DNA of 64,000 bases. Origin: Micromonospora cathayae (GTDB lineage Bacteria; Actinomycetota; Actinomycetes; Mycobacteriales; Micromonosporaceae). Every line of letters begins with the position of its first letter. Position 1 is the first letter of the stretch. The stretch is taken from NCBI RefSeq assembly GCF_028993575.1, contig NZ_CP118615.1, forward strand, positions 3,472,001-3,536,000, in the 5' to 3' direction. The notes below the pieces were generated by a model that worked only from the letters and a program-made list of their open reading frames with translations, was not told where the DNA came from and did no database searches. Below, piece after piece: positions 26,486-37,742 of this stretch. The position numbers were made by a program, and so were the translations under genes.

Positions 26486-27460
26486 TCAGGGTTTGCTGGC
26501 CCGGTACCAGGCGGCGGCGCCGGGGTGCAGCGGCAGGGGAGCGGTGGCGATGGCCGACCGCACACTCATCCGCCCGGCGGCCGGATGCGCGGCGGCCAGT
26601 TCCTCCCGCCGTTCCATCAGCAACCGGGTCACCTCCCGGACCAGCGAGTCCGGCACGTCGGCGGCGACCACCAGGTAGTTCGGGTTCGCCACCGTGGTCA
26701 CCGGCTCCGCCCCGTACACCGAGCTGGGGATGTCCCGGGAGACGTAGACCTCCCGGTGGTCGCGGCGCAGCGGCTCGACCCACTCGCCCAGGTCGACCAG
26801 GCGGATGCCGGTGCTGCCGGCGAGCAGTTCGATCGCCCGGACGGGCAGCCCGCCGGAGAAGAAGAACGCGTCGATCCGGCCCTCGCGCAGCGCCGACACC
26901 GAGGCGTCCAGGCCGAGCCGTTCCCGCTGTACCGCCGGGCCGTCCAGTCCGGCCACGTCGAGCAGCCGGGTCGCGGTGATCCCGGTGCCGGAACCCTCCG
27001 CGCCGACGGAGACCCGCCGGCCGCGCAGGTCCGCCACGGTGCGTACCGGCGACTCGGCGGTGGTGACCAGGTGCAGCAGGTCGTCGTAGACCCGGGCCAC
27101 CGCCACCACCTGCGGGTGGGCGACGCCGGGATCGGCGGAGAGCACGTCGGCCTGGGTGAAGCCGAGTTCGGCCCCACCGGACTCGACCAGTTGGACGTTC
27201 TGCGCCGACGCGGCGGTGACCACCACGCTGGCCCGTACCCCGGGCACCTCGCGGTTGAGGATGGCGGCCAGTGACTCGCCGAAGGCGTGGTAGACGGCGG
27301 TGGGGCTGCCGGTGGCGATCCGGATCCGGACCGGCTCGGCCGGCTCGTCCCGGCAGGCGGCCACCGCCGGCAGGGCCGCGCCGAGCAGGACGGTCAGCAG
27401 CGCGAGACGCGCCGTGGGTCGCCGGCCGGGAATGGTGCGGACGCCGTTCACAGCGAGCAC
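26486..27460 (-). CDS. TAXI-family TRAP solute-binding lipoprotein, orphan
   Basis: A 324-aa exported lipoprotein. The signal peptide ends in LPAVAAC, a lipobox-like site, with the cysteine at about residue 36. The mature domain opens RIRIATGSPTAVYHAFGESLA and includes VSVGAEGSGTGITA, the usual TAXI ligand-cleft segments. TAXI proteins normally deliver small organic acids to a DctQM-type permease, but no permease gene is nearby. It is convergent with the histidine kinase with only 6 nt between stops. A sensing role with that kinase is an inference. The ligand is unknown. Confidence 0.88.
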   Translation of the reverse strand: MLAVNGVRTIPGRRPTARLALLTVLLGAALPAVAACRDEPAEPVRIRIATGSPTAVYHAFGESLAAILNREVPGVRASVVVTAASAQNVQLVESGGAELGFTQADVLSADPGVAHPQVVAVARVYDDLLHLVTTAESPVRTVADLRGRRVSVGAEGSGTGITATRLLDVAGLDGPAVQRERLGLDASVSALREGRIDAFFFSGGLPVRAIELLAGSTGIRLVDLGEWVEPLRRDHREVYVSRDIPSSVYGAEPVTTVANPNYLVVAADVPDSLVREVTRLLMERREELAAAHPAAGRMSVRSAIATAPLPLHPGAAAWYRASKP

Positions 27461-27502
27461 TCTGCGCCGCGACGCCCGCCGTCCGCAACCCGTCGCCCGT
27501 TC

Positions 27503-28171
27503 TCAGGCCCCCTCGGCGGCTGCCGGGCCGGGGTTCAGCATGGCGCTGTCCAGGATCCGGGTGCGGTCCGGTCCGTCGGCCACGCTGACCACGAAGCAGC
27601 CGGCCCCGGGGAGCAGCGCGGCGGGCACCTCCAGCAGGGCGGCCCCCCGGACCAGGACGGCGGCCAGTTCCCGGTCGGTGAGCCGGACCCCGAGGATGTG
27701 CCGGCGGACGTGCCGTCCGCCGGCCAGCAGCGCGGACCGCCAGGCGGCGGCGGCCAGCCGGGTACGCCACATCCGGCGGGCCGAGGACGCGCCGGCGGTC
27801 GGGGCTCCCAGCAGTTCCCGGCGGCCCTGCCGCCAGCCGGCGTCGAGCAGTCTGGCGTAGGCGGCCCGGCCCGGCTCGGGCACCCGGAGCCGGTGCACCT
27901 CGTAGCGGCGGCGCAGCCCGCCGGTGCTGACCTCGTGTTCGACGGGCACGGCCAGCCGGGTGAGGAGCTGCCGCATCCGCAGCGCGGCGTCCTCCCGGTT
28001 GAACTCGACGGTGCTGCGACAGGGGTCGCCGGAGGCCCGTCCCCGCCGGTCGGCGGGTGGTGGCGTGCAGCGCAGCAGGCAGGCGACCTCGAACGCGTCG
28101 GCCATGGTCTGCCAGTCCAGCGGCGGTGGGTGGGCTGGCGGTCGGGGCCGGTCGAGCAGGGTGGGTGCCAT
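27503..28171 (-). CDS. WhiA N-domain-like protein lacking a DNA-binding tail
   Basis: A 222-aa soluble protein of uncertain family. Residues about 15-200 resemble by eye the LAGLIDADG-homing-endonuclease-like N-domain of the sporulation regulator WhiA: paired modules, an LRRRYEVHRLRV strand, then AAWRSALLAGG before a second module. WhiA continues into a helix-turn-helix domain, which is absent here. I start at ATG 28171, with GGAG 11 nt upstream, instead of a longer in-frame ATG at 28261. It lies 42 nt upstream of the TAXI gene on the same strand and may be cotranscribed. Function not established. Confidence 0.65.
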   Translation of the reverse strand: MAPTLLDRPRPPAHPPPLDWQTMADAFEVACLLRCTPPPADRRGRASGDPCRSTVEFNREDAALRMRQLLTRLAVPVEHEVSTGGLRRRYEVHRLRVPEPGRAAYARLLDAGWRQGRRELLGAPTAGASSARRMWRTRLAAAAWRSALLAGGRHVRRHILGVRLTDRELAAVLVRGAALLEVPAALLPGAGCFVVSVADGPDRTRILDSAMLNPGPAAAEGA

Positions 28172-28394
28172 CGCAGACCGTGTCTCCACTCGTCGGGGGT
28201 TGTCCCCTACCGTGGACGGCCGGCGGCCCGGGGGAAACCGATCCGGGCAAGCCTTGAGCAAAATTTGCGTTCCCGGCCGGGCCGGGGCGCGCCGCGTACC
28301 GCTGTGCGCGGCGCGCCGACCGGACCGCTGCGGCGGGCCCGGACCGTCGAGGGTGGCGGGTGCCGTGGCCGGCGGTCACGGCACCCGCCGCAGG

Positions 28395-30455
28395 TCAGGC
28401 GGGGCTACCGGTGACCGTGGTGCCGGACTTCGTCAGTCGGTACGTGATCTTCGTGCCGCTCCAGAAGTGGAAGGTGAGGGTGACCGGGCCGTCGTTCACC
28501 TCGGCGAAGAACTCCGGCTTCAACAGGATGGTGTTCGCGCTGTAGTCGGGCTGGAAGGTGCTCCAGAACTCCTTGTAGGGGGTCCAGTTGGCCGGTCCGG
28601 CGGGGCTGCCGTCGGCGTACGTGGCCTCCATGGTGGCGAGCTGGTCACCGCGGAACTGGGTGGGGATGGCGAACGAACTGGTCGTGCCGGTGGCCGTGGC
28701 CTGGGTCGGGGGGTCGTAGGTGACGATGCTGAGCTGCCAGGGCGCGCCCTGGGAGAAGTGGGCCTCGAGGGTGGCGTTGACGCCGTAGGCGCGGTTGCCG
28801 ACCAGTCGGGTCAGGGCCGTGCCGGTCAGCGTGAGGGTGGTGCCGGAGACGGTGTAGTCGGTGCCGGCGACCAGCTCGGTGCTGCCCTGCCGCAGGCCCC
28901 GGAAGGTGGTGCCGTTCAGGTTGAGCGTGAGTGACCTGCTGGTGATGTCGCCGGTACGACGCACGTGGACCTGGTCCGAGGACGCGGTGCTGGAGCGGGT
29001 GGTCCAGCTCGCCTTCAGCGTCGCGAAGACGCCAGGGTCCCGCCAGCGCAGCTCGTTGCGGTCCAGGAAGGTGCCCGCGTCCCACAGCATGGTGGTGAGT
29101 TTCCTGGTGCGGGCGTGGTGGCCGACGGCCTCGAAGTACTTGAGCATCTCGCCCCGTTCGATGATGCCGGGCCGGGTGTAGTCGTACGCGAGCAGGGCCC
29201 ACTCCCCGACGATCACCGGGATGCCCCGGGCCACGAAGGTGTCGTGTGCCCGGTCGAAACTGTCGACCAGGTCCTTCTCCACGTTGGCGTCGTAGTGGGT
29301 GCCGCCGGCGATGTTGACGCTGAACGGCCACCACCCGTAGAAGTGGACCGTCGCGGCGATGTTGGGGTCGTCCAGTTGGTCGATCGTGTCCGCCAGCGCG
29401 TCCAGCCGTGGCTGTTCGGAGCTGGTGTGCAGGGTGGGCAGCACCAGCAGCCGGGTGGCGTTGGTTCCGCCGGTCCGGCGTACGACGTGCACGAACTCGG
29501 TGTTGAGTTCGTGCAGCACCTGGTCGCTCTCGGCGTCGCCGGAGGTGCCGGTGAACTGCGGCTCGTTGATGCTCTCGAACACCAGTTTCGCCGAGTGGTC
29601 GCGGAACGTCGTGGCGAGCTGGGTCCAGAGCGCGGTGTACCGGTTCATCACGGTCGTCCGGTCACCGGGATAGCCGTTGATCCACTGCCAGGAGTCGTGA
29701 TGGAGGTTGATCATCACGTAGAAGCCCTCGGCGAGGGACCAGTCGACGACCTCCCGGATCCGGTTCAGCCAGGCCGCGTCGATGGTGTAGGTCGGGGCCG
29801 GGCCGTGGTGGTTGCTCCAGGTCACCGGGATCCGGATGCTGTTGTACCCCTGCGAGCGTACGTAATGCAGGTGGGCCCGGGTGGTGAGCGGGTTGCCCCA
29901 GGCGGTCTCGTCGGGGATGGCGTCGAACGTGTTGCCCAGCCCCCAGCCGGGTTGCATCGCCGCCACCGTTTCCATCGCGTTCCCCGGCGGCGGGGGCGTC
30001 GTCGGCGACACCGTGGGGGACGGGGGGAGGGTCCCGGTGCACTCGACCCCGTTGAGCGCGAACGAGGTGGGCGCGGTGTTGCTGCCCGACCAGGAGCCGT
30101 TGAAGCCGAAGGACGCCTTCGCGTTCGTGGCGATGGCCGCGTTGTAGCTGAGGTTCGTCGCGGTGTACCGACCCTCCGACGGGGTGACCGTCGCGTTCCA
30201 CGCCTGGGTGACGCGCTGCCCGGACGGGAAGGTCCAGGCCAGCTTCCAGCCGTTGACGGGTGCGCCGAGGTTGGTCACGTCCACGTTGGCGGTGAAGCCA
30301 CCCGGCCATTCGGCCGAGACCGTGTAGGTCACCCGGCAGCCGGCGGCCGCCTGTGCGCTGACGGCGGTCATCATGCCGGCCGTCAGCAGCGCGGCCACCG
30401 CGCCGACGACGAGGCCGACCCGCCAGCGGGCTTTTCGGATCTGCTGCCAACTCAT
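28395..30455 (-). CDS. Secreted cellulase: CBM2, GH5 catalytic domain, X2 module
   Basis: A 686-aa endoglucanase. Signal peptide about 1-37 (cleaved after AQA); CBM2 about 38-140 with exposed tryptophans and a terminal cysteine pair (C40/C139); a Pro/Thr linker; GH5 about 160-480 with acid/base E298 in FESINEP and nucleophile E418 in VIVGEW; then an X2-type Ig-like module about 490-575 and a second beta-rich region to the end. GH5 enzymes cut beta-1,4-glucans with retention. ATG 30455 is preferred over ATG 30473 because GAGGAG lies 7 nt upstream. The upstream region shared with the divergent xylanase carries candidate operators. Confidence 0.93.
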   Translation of the reverse strand: MSWQQIRKARWRVGLVVGAVAALLTAGMMTAVSAQAAAGCRVTYTVSAEWPGGFTANVDVTNLGAPVNGWKLAWTFPSGQRVTQAWNATVTPSEGRYTATNLSYNAAIATNAKASFGFNGSWSGSNTAPTSFALNGVECTGTLPPSPTVSPTTPPPPGNAMETVAAMQPGWGLGNTFDAIPDETAWGNPLTTRAHLHYVRSQGYNSIRIPVTWSNHHGPAPTYTIDAAWLNRIREVVDWSLAEGFYVMINLHHDSWQWINGYPGDRTTVMNRYTALWTQLATTFRDHSAKLVFESINEPQFTGTSGDAESDQVLHELNTEFVHVVRRTGGTNATRLLVLPTLHTSSEQPRLDALADTIDQLDDPNIAATVHFYGWWPFSVNIAGGTHYDANVEKDLVDSFDRAHDTFVARGIPVIVGEWALLAYDYTRPGIIERGEMLKYFEAVGHHARTRKLTTMLWDAGTFLDRNELRWRDPGVFATLKASWTTRSSTASSDQVHVRRTGDITSRSLTLNLNGTTFRGLRQGSTELVAGTDYTVSGTTLTLTGTALTRLVGNRAYGVNATLEAHFSQGAPWQLSIVTYDPPTQATATGTTSSFAIPTQFRGDQLATMEATYADGSPAGPANWTPYKEFWSTFQPDYSANTILLKPEFFAEVNDGPVTLTFHFWSGTKITYRLTKSGTTVTGSPA

Positions 30456-30770
30456 CAGGGAACTCCTCGCCATGATGGCGTTCGTGGGGACGGGGCGACC
30501 GGCGGATCGACCGACGGGTCGCGTCGACCGGGCGGTGGTCGAAATGAGGGGGTGGACCGCGTCACGACGGCCGCCAGCGAGGTCCGCACGGCACGTCGGC
30601 GCGGTCGGGCGAAACGGGGACGTGGGATTCCGGGCCCGCCCGCGCCAGGCACGTACGCCGCGCCGACCGGCGGCGACGGTGTATCCCGGACACGTGCCCA
30701 GCTGCGTGGGCGGAACCTGGAGAGGTCGCGGAGGCTGCCCAGGGCCTCCGCCGCGAGGAGCGGCTCCCAT

Positions 30771-30806
30771 CGGAAACTTTCCCGGGCCGGAGGCCGAAAG
30801 TTTCCG
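30771..30806. promoter_or_regulatory. Inverted pair of GAAANTTTC elements, candidate operator
   Basis: CGGAAACTTTC at 30771-30781 is the exact reverse complement of 30796-30806, and each arm contains a self-palindromic GAAANTTTC core (30773-30781, 30796-30804). GAAANTTTC-type elements are known upstream of Streptomyces xylanase genes. The site lies between the divergent cellulase and xylanase genes. Confidence 0.6.
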
Positions 30807-30908
30807 AGCGGGATGTTACCCCTTTCTGTCGACCGTCGTCAATGAAGCCCCGGGCCGGTACTCCGGCGGGGCGGGATCGTCCCCCGGGGAGAGAGCTGAC
30901 GGCGGCGG

Positions 30909-30932
30909 CCGAAACTATCGGTCGAAACTCTC
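30909..30932. promoter_or_regulatory. Two degenerate GAAAC-TC elements
   Basis: CCGAAACTATCGG (30909-30921) and GAAACTCTC (30924-30932) are imperfect copies of the GAAANTTTC core seen upstream at 30773 and 30796, 13 nt apart. They may be weaker sites for the same regulator. Confidence 0.4.
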
Positions 30933-30977
30933 GCTTGCCAAGCCGGTGAGTCTTTGTGAACCTGGATCTATCGATCA

Positions 30978-30993
30978 GTGTGAACGTTCACAC
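30978..30993. promoter_or_regulatory. 16-bp perfect palindrome, LacI-type candidate operator
   Basis: GTGTGAACGTTCACAC is a perfect 16-bp palindrome with the central CG that LacI-family operators usually have. It is 283 bp upstream of the xylanase start. The regulator gene is not in the window. Confidence 0.6.
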
Positions 30994-31077
30994 GACCTGT
31001 TGATCCCGTTCCCTGCGAGGTGTCCGCGCGCCCACCACTCCTCGCGGCCGGCGTGCTGGTGCCGGCCGCCCGACTGA

Positions 31078-33771
<2,694 letters not shown>

Positions 33772-33786
33772 CGGACCGGACCCACC

Positions 33787-33840
33787 CGGGTGCGGCAGGT
33801 CGGGACGCCAGCACCGGCACCCCACGACCTGCCGCACCCG
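33787..33840 (+). terminator. 16-bp perfect hairpin after the xylanase gene
   Basis: CGGGTGCGGCAGGTCG at 33787-33802 pairs exactly with 33825-33840, loop 22 nt, starting 16 nt after the xylanase stop and ending 49 nt before the convergent yaaA stop. Confidence 0.75.
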
Positions 33841-33888
33841 GCGGTCTACCCCACCGGCCGGGCCGCCACCACGAGGAGCCGGTGACCG

Positions 33889-34683
33889 CTACAGGGCGGT
33901 GACCACCACGTCCAGCCGGCGCGGGCGACCGGCCGCGACCGGCTCCTCCGACACCGTGTACTTCAGGTCCCGCAGCGCGGTGACCAGCTCGTCCACCCGG
34001 CGCGGCCGGGCTCCGGCGGTGAGCAGGTCGCGCACCAGCCGCCCCTTGGTGGCCTTGTTGAAGTGGCTGACCACCGACCGGGTCACCACCCCGTCGACCT
34101 CCCGTTCGTGCAGCACCCGCACGGTCACCGTCCGGGCCGCCAACTCGCCCCGGGGCGTCCAGGTCGCGGCGTAGGCGGCGGAGCGCAGGTCCAGCACCGG
34201 GCCGCCGGCCGCCGCCGACTCCAGCGCCGGTGCCAGCACCCGCTTCCAGTACGCCGACAGCGTCCCCGGGCCGGGCAGGCTCACCCCGATCGGGCAGCGG
34301 TACGGCGGGATCCGGTCGGTGAGGCGTACCGCCCCCCACAGGCCGGAGGCGACCAGCACCTGCCGGCGGGCCGCCCGCAGCGCGGCCGGCGGGAGGGTGG
34401 CGAGGTCGAGCGCCTCGTACAGCACGCCGGTGTAGACGGCCGCCGCCGGTGCGGTGGCGGCGCTGCGCAGCCGCGCGTTGCGGGTCAGTTCGCCGCGCTG
34501 CCCGGCGCTGAGGTCCAGCGCGTGCAGTCCCGCGTCGCCGGGTGCGGTGGCGAGGGCGACCAGCGCGTCCAGCACCTCCTCCCGGGCCGGGTTCAGCTCG
34601 GGCAGGCTGAGCCGGGTCAGGTCGAGCCGCCGCCCGGCCCGTACGTCGGCCTTCCGTTCCGAGGGCGGCAGCAGGATGAGCAT
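33889..34683 (-). CDS. yaaA: Peroxide stress protein YaaA (DUF328/UPF0246)
   Basis: A 264-aa protein of the YaaA family, which in E. coli lowers free intracellular iron and so limits hydroxyl radical damage under hydrogen peroxide. It begins MLILLPPSERKAD, the family opening, and has the YTGVLYEALD, SGLWGAV and VSHFNKATKGRL segments. ATG 34683 has GAGGGG upstream; a longer in-frame start at 34734 adds only unconserved residues. It appears monocistronic, 57 nt upstream of nothing related. Confidence 0.93.
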   Translation of the reverse strand: MLILLPPSERKADVRAGRRLDLTRLSLPELNPAREEVLDALVALATAPGDAGLHALDLSAGQRGELTRNARLRSAATAPAAAVYTGVLYEALDLATLPPAALRAARRQVLVASGLWGAVRLTDRIPPYRCPIGVSLPGPGTLSAYWKRVLAPALESAAAGGPVLDLRSAAYAATWTPRGELAARTVTVRVLHEREVDGVVTRSVVSHFNKATKGRLVRDLLTAGARPRRVDELVTALRDLKYTVSEEPVAAGRPRRLDVVVTAL

Positions 34684-34743
34684 CGGGTACCCCTCGCGGG
34701 TGGTGGGACGCTGGCCGGGCGAGCGTACCGGCACCCGGGCCGC

Positions 34744-36474
34744 TCACCGCCAGGGGCGCACCGCCGTCGCCGGGTGGTAGATCCGGTACCCGGCGACGTC
34801 GGTGACGGTGGCGGGCACGTTCCGTTGCGCCAGCAGTTCGGTCAGCCGCCGCTCGGCGGCCGAACCGGGTCGCATGACGTACCCGGGCCGTTCGGCCCGC
34901 GCCACCGCCCGCCAGTACGCCGGATAGCGGTTCTGCCCGGGGGTGAGCCGGTCGTCGAGGACGCCGCAGAGCACCTGCTCGGCGGTGTTGAAGATCAGCC
35001 GGCCGCAGGTCCAGTAGTCGCCGTACACCTGTCGGGGGCCGGTGGCCCGCAGCGTGTCGGCGAGCCGGCGGGCCTGCCGTTCCTCGGCCCGGATGCCGGC
35101 GGTGCCGGTGGCGAAGTGCCCGGTGACCACCAGCGCGGTGACGGTCAGCGCGGCGAGCGCGGCGGTGGCGACCGCCCCGCCCAGCCGCCCGGCCGCGCCC
35201 ACCGTGCCCCGCCGGGCGGCGGCCGCCGCCAGCCAGAGCGGCCAGAGCACCGCCGGCAGGGACAGTTGGAGCACCGACAGGTACCGGGCGCTGGCCAGCG
35301 GGTCGGACGCGGCGAGCGGGCTGCGCAGGTACCCGAGCAGGGTCAACGCCGCCCCGGCGACCAGGGCGAGGTGGGTGACCGGCCGGACCGGGTGGCCGAC
35401 GCCGCCCCCGGGCCGGGACCCACCCGACGCGGCTGGATCGCCCGGACCGGCCGGACCCGGTCCTGGACCCCCCGGTCCTGGACCGCTGTCCGGACCGGGC
35501 CTGTCGGACGGGCCGTAGCGGGCGGCCAGGGTGGGCCTGCGCAGCGCGACCAGCGCGAGCCCGGCGGCGAGCGCGAGCAGCAGCGGATACCCCAGGCCGA
35601 ACCACTCCGGCCAGCGGGCGCAGCCCTCCGGCGGGCACAGCCCGGAGGCCAGCGGCACCCCCTCGGTGAGGCCGCCGCGCAGCCGCTCGACCAGCGGCGG
35701 CGGTGGCCCGCCGAAGCCCGCGTCGACGCGGCGGAACACCGACAGCGAGTCCTGGCCGGGCGGGGCGGTGAGATTGTCGTAGATCATCGGGGCGGCGCCG
35801 ACGGCGAACCCGGCCAGCAGCAGCACCGCCGCCCGACCGAGCAGTTCCCGGCGCAGCGCGACCACCAGGACCAGCCCGGCCGCCGCCAGGTACGGCACGA
35901 TCAGCCAGTCCGACCAGGTCGCCACCCCGGCCAGTACCCCGAACGCGGCCACCGCCAGCCGGCGGTGGCGGACGGTCCGCTCGGCCAACCCCACCGCGAG
36001 CAGCAGCATCGCCACCACCGCCACCTTGGCCTCCGGTCGACCGCCCACCGCGGTCAGCTGGTCCCGGACCACCCGTTCCGGGCCGAGCGCCAGCAGGCCC
36101 ACCACCAGCACCGCGAACCAGGGCGAGCAGATCCGCCGGGTCAGCCGGTACGTCAGCCAGACGAACACGGCGTACAGCGCGAGCAGCGGCAGCCGCAGCG
36201 CCAGCCAGGACGGCCCGGCCACCGCGATCAGCGGGACGGCCAGGTACGACTCCAGCACCCCCATGTACCGCTGGCCGTAGAGGAAGACCGGATGTGAACG
36301 ACCCTGGGTGACGTGCAGCGCGACCAGGCCGAAGGTCGCCTCGTCGCTGTTCGACCCGGGCACGTCGTGCAGGATCAGCACCAGCCGGTAGCCGACCCCG
36401 ACGACGGCGAGCAGCAGGGCGACCCGGGCCGGCCGGTCCAGGGCCGGCACCCACCGTCGTACGCCTGTCGCCAT
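34744..36474 (-). CDS. Polytopic membrane protein, GT-C/GT39-like glycosyltransferase
   Basis: A 576-aa membrane protein with about ten hydrophobic helices. Just after TM1 it has GSNSDEATFGLVALHV, the acidic loop motif of GT-C enzymes that use polyprenyl-phosphate sugars, followed by GQRYMGVLESYLA. A Pro/Gly-rich cytoplasmic-type loop lies at about residues 318-365, and the last 140 residues are soluble and hydrophobic-poor, likely extracytoplasmic. Predicted to transfer a sugar from a lipid donor outside the membrane. Acceptor unknown. The gene is divergent from the App1-like gene. Confidence 0.8.
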   Translation of the reverse strand: MATGVRRWVPALDRPARVALLLAVVGVGYRLVLILHDVPGSNSDEATFGLVALHVTQGRSHPVFLYGQRYMGVLESYLAVPLIAVAGPSWLALRLPLLALYAVFVWLTYRLTRRICSPWFAVLVVGLLALGPERVVRDQLTAVGGRPEAKVAVVAMLLLAVGLAERTVRHRRLAVAAFGVLAGVATWSDWLIVPYLAAAGLVLVVALRRELLGRAAVLLLAGFAVGAAPMIYDNLTAPPGQDSLSVFRRVDAGFGGPPPPLVERLRGGLTEGVPLASGLCPPEGCARWPEWFGLGYPLLLALAAGLALVALRRPTLAARYGPSDRPGPDSGPGPGGPGPGPAGPGDPAASGGSRPGGGVGHPVRPVTHLALVAGAALTLLGYLRSPLAASDPLASARYLSVLQLSLPAVLWPLWLAAAAARRGTVGAAGRLGGAVATAALAALTVTALVVTGHFATGTAGIRAEERQARRLADTLRATGPRQVYGDYWTCGRLIFNTAEQVLCGVLDDRLTPGQNRYPAYWRAVARAERPGYVMRPGSAAERRLTELLAQRNVPATVTDVAGYRIYHPATAVRPWR

Positions 36475-36605
36475 CGCCGAGGCCCCCGTCGCCGCCTGCG
36501 ACCGGAGTGTCGCACGCGTACCGGGGCCGGGGAGGCGGATCGGCGCAGGTGGGCGTGGGGTCCGCTCGCGTGGCCGCTTTCAGGTTGGTGTGGCAGGGTG
36601 GCACC

Positions 36606-37655
36606 GTGTCGACCCCACCCACGGGACAACTCGCCGTCTCCACGCTGCACCGGGCCGCCCGGATCGAGGACGCCGTGCACCGGCTGGTGGAGCGTAGGCT
36701 GCGCCGGACCGGCTGGCAGACCAACATCATCGCGTACACCGGGTACGGCGCGCCGGGTTGGGTGCGGGTGATGTGCCGGGTGCTGCTGGGGCGGCCGGAC
36801 CGGCGGGAGCGGGGCGGCCGGCTGGAGAAGGTGCGCGGCTGGCGCAGTTTCACCACCCTGCCGGCCAAGCAGGTCACCGTCACCATCGAGGCGGGCGGAG
36901 TACGCCAGGAGGCGGTCGCGGACCGTAGCGGCTTCGTGGACGCCGTGGTGAAGGCGGACCTGCCGCCCGGCTGGGGGTCGGTGCGGCTGAGCCTGGCCGA
37001 CGCCGAGCCGGTCGAGGCGCCGGTACGGATCCTCGACCCGCAGGTCCGGTTCGGGATCCTCTCCGACATCGACGACACGGTGATGGTCACCGCGCTGCCC
37101 CGGCCGCTGCTGGCCGCCTGGAACACCTTCGTCCTCGACGAGCACGCCCGTAACGCCGTCCCCGGCATGGCGGTGCTGTACGAGCGGCTGGTGACCGCGC
37201 ATCCCGGCGCGCCGGTGTTCTACCTGTCCACCGGCGCGTGGAACGTGGCGCCGACGTTGACCCGGTTCCTGTCCCGGCACCTGTACCCGGCCGGGCCGCT
37301 GCTGCTCACCGACTGGGGGCCCACCCACGACCGGTGGTTCCGTAGCGGCCGGGAACACAAGCGGGCCACCCTGGCCCGGCTGGCGCAGGAGTTCCCGGAC
37401 GTGAAGTGGCTGCTGGTCGGCGACGACGGGCAGCACGACCAGGAGATCTACCGGGAGTTCGCGGCCGCCCACCCGGGCAGCGTGGCGGGGGTGGCGATCC
37501 GCCGGCTCTCGCCGACCCAGGCGGTGCTGGCCGGTACGCTGCCCGCCCCGCTGGCGGGGCACGAGTCGTCCTCGGGGCCGGTGGGGCAGAAGTGGCTCTC
37601 CGCCCCGGACGGGGCCGGGCTGTGGAAGCTGCTCCGTCAGGCCGGCCTGGTCTGA
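36606..37655 (+). CDS. App1-family phosphatase domain protein (DUF2183)
   Basis: A 349-aa protein. The HAD-like signature SDIDDTV, with the nucleophilic aspartate, sits at about residues 153-159. It is followed by FYLSTGAWN and by a KRATLARLAQEFP segment and LLVGDDGQHD, which match the App1 catalytic domain whose yeast founder is a phosphatidate phosphatase. I start at GTG 36606, with GGGTGG upstream. Substrate in bacteria is uncertain; a phosphatidate or other phospholipid phosphate is likely. Confidence 0.88.
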   Translation: MSTPPTGQLAVSTLHRAARIEDAVHRLVERRLRRTGWQTNIIAYTGYGAPGWVRVMCRVLLGRPDRRERGGRLEKVRGWRSFTTLPAKQVTVTIEAGGVRQEAVADRSGFVDAVVKADLPPGWGSVRLSLADAEPVEAPVRILDPQVRFGILSDIDDTVMVTALPRPLLAAWNTFVLDEHARNAVPGMAVLYERLVTAHPGAPVFYLSTGAWNVAPTLTRFLSRHLYPAGPLLLTDWGPTHDRWFRSGREHKRATLARLAQEFPDVKWLLVGDDGQHDQEIYREFAAAHPGSVAGVAIRRLSPTQAVLAGTLPAPLAGHESSSGPVGQKWLSAPDGAGLWKLLRQAGLV

Positions 37656-37742
37656 TCCCGTCCGTCCTGGTCTGGTCCGGCCCGGTCTGATCCCGGCCAT
37701 GGTCCGTTCGGCGAAGGATACTTGCGCGATCTCCATGCATAG

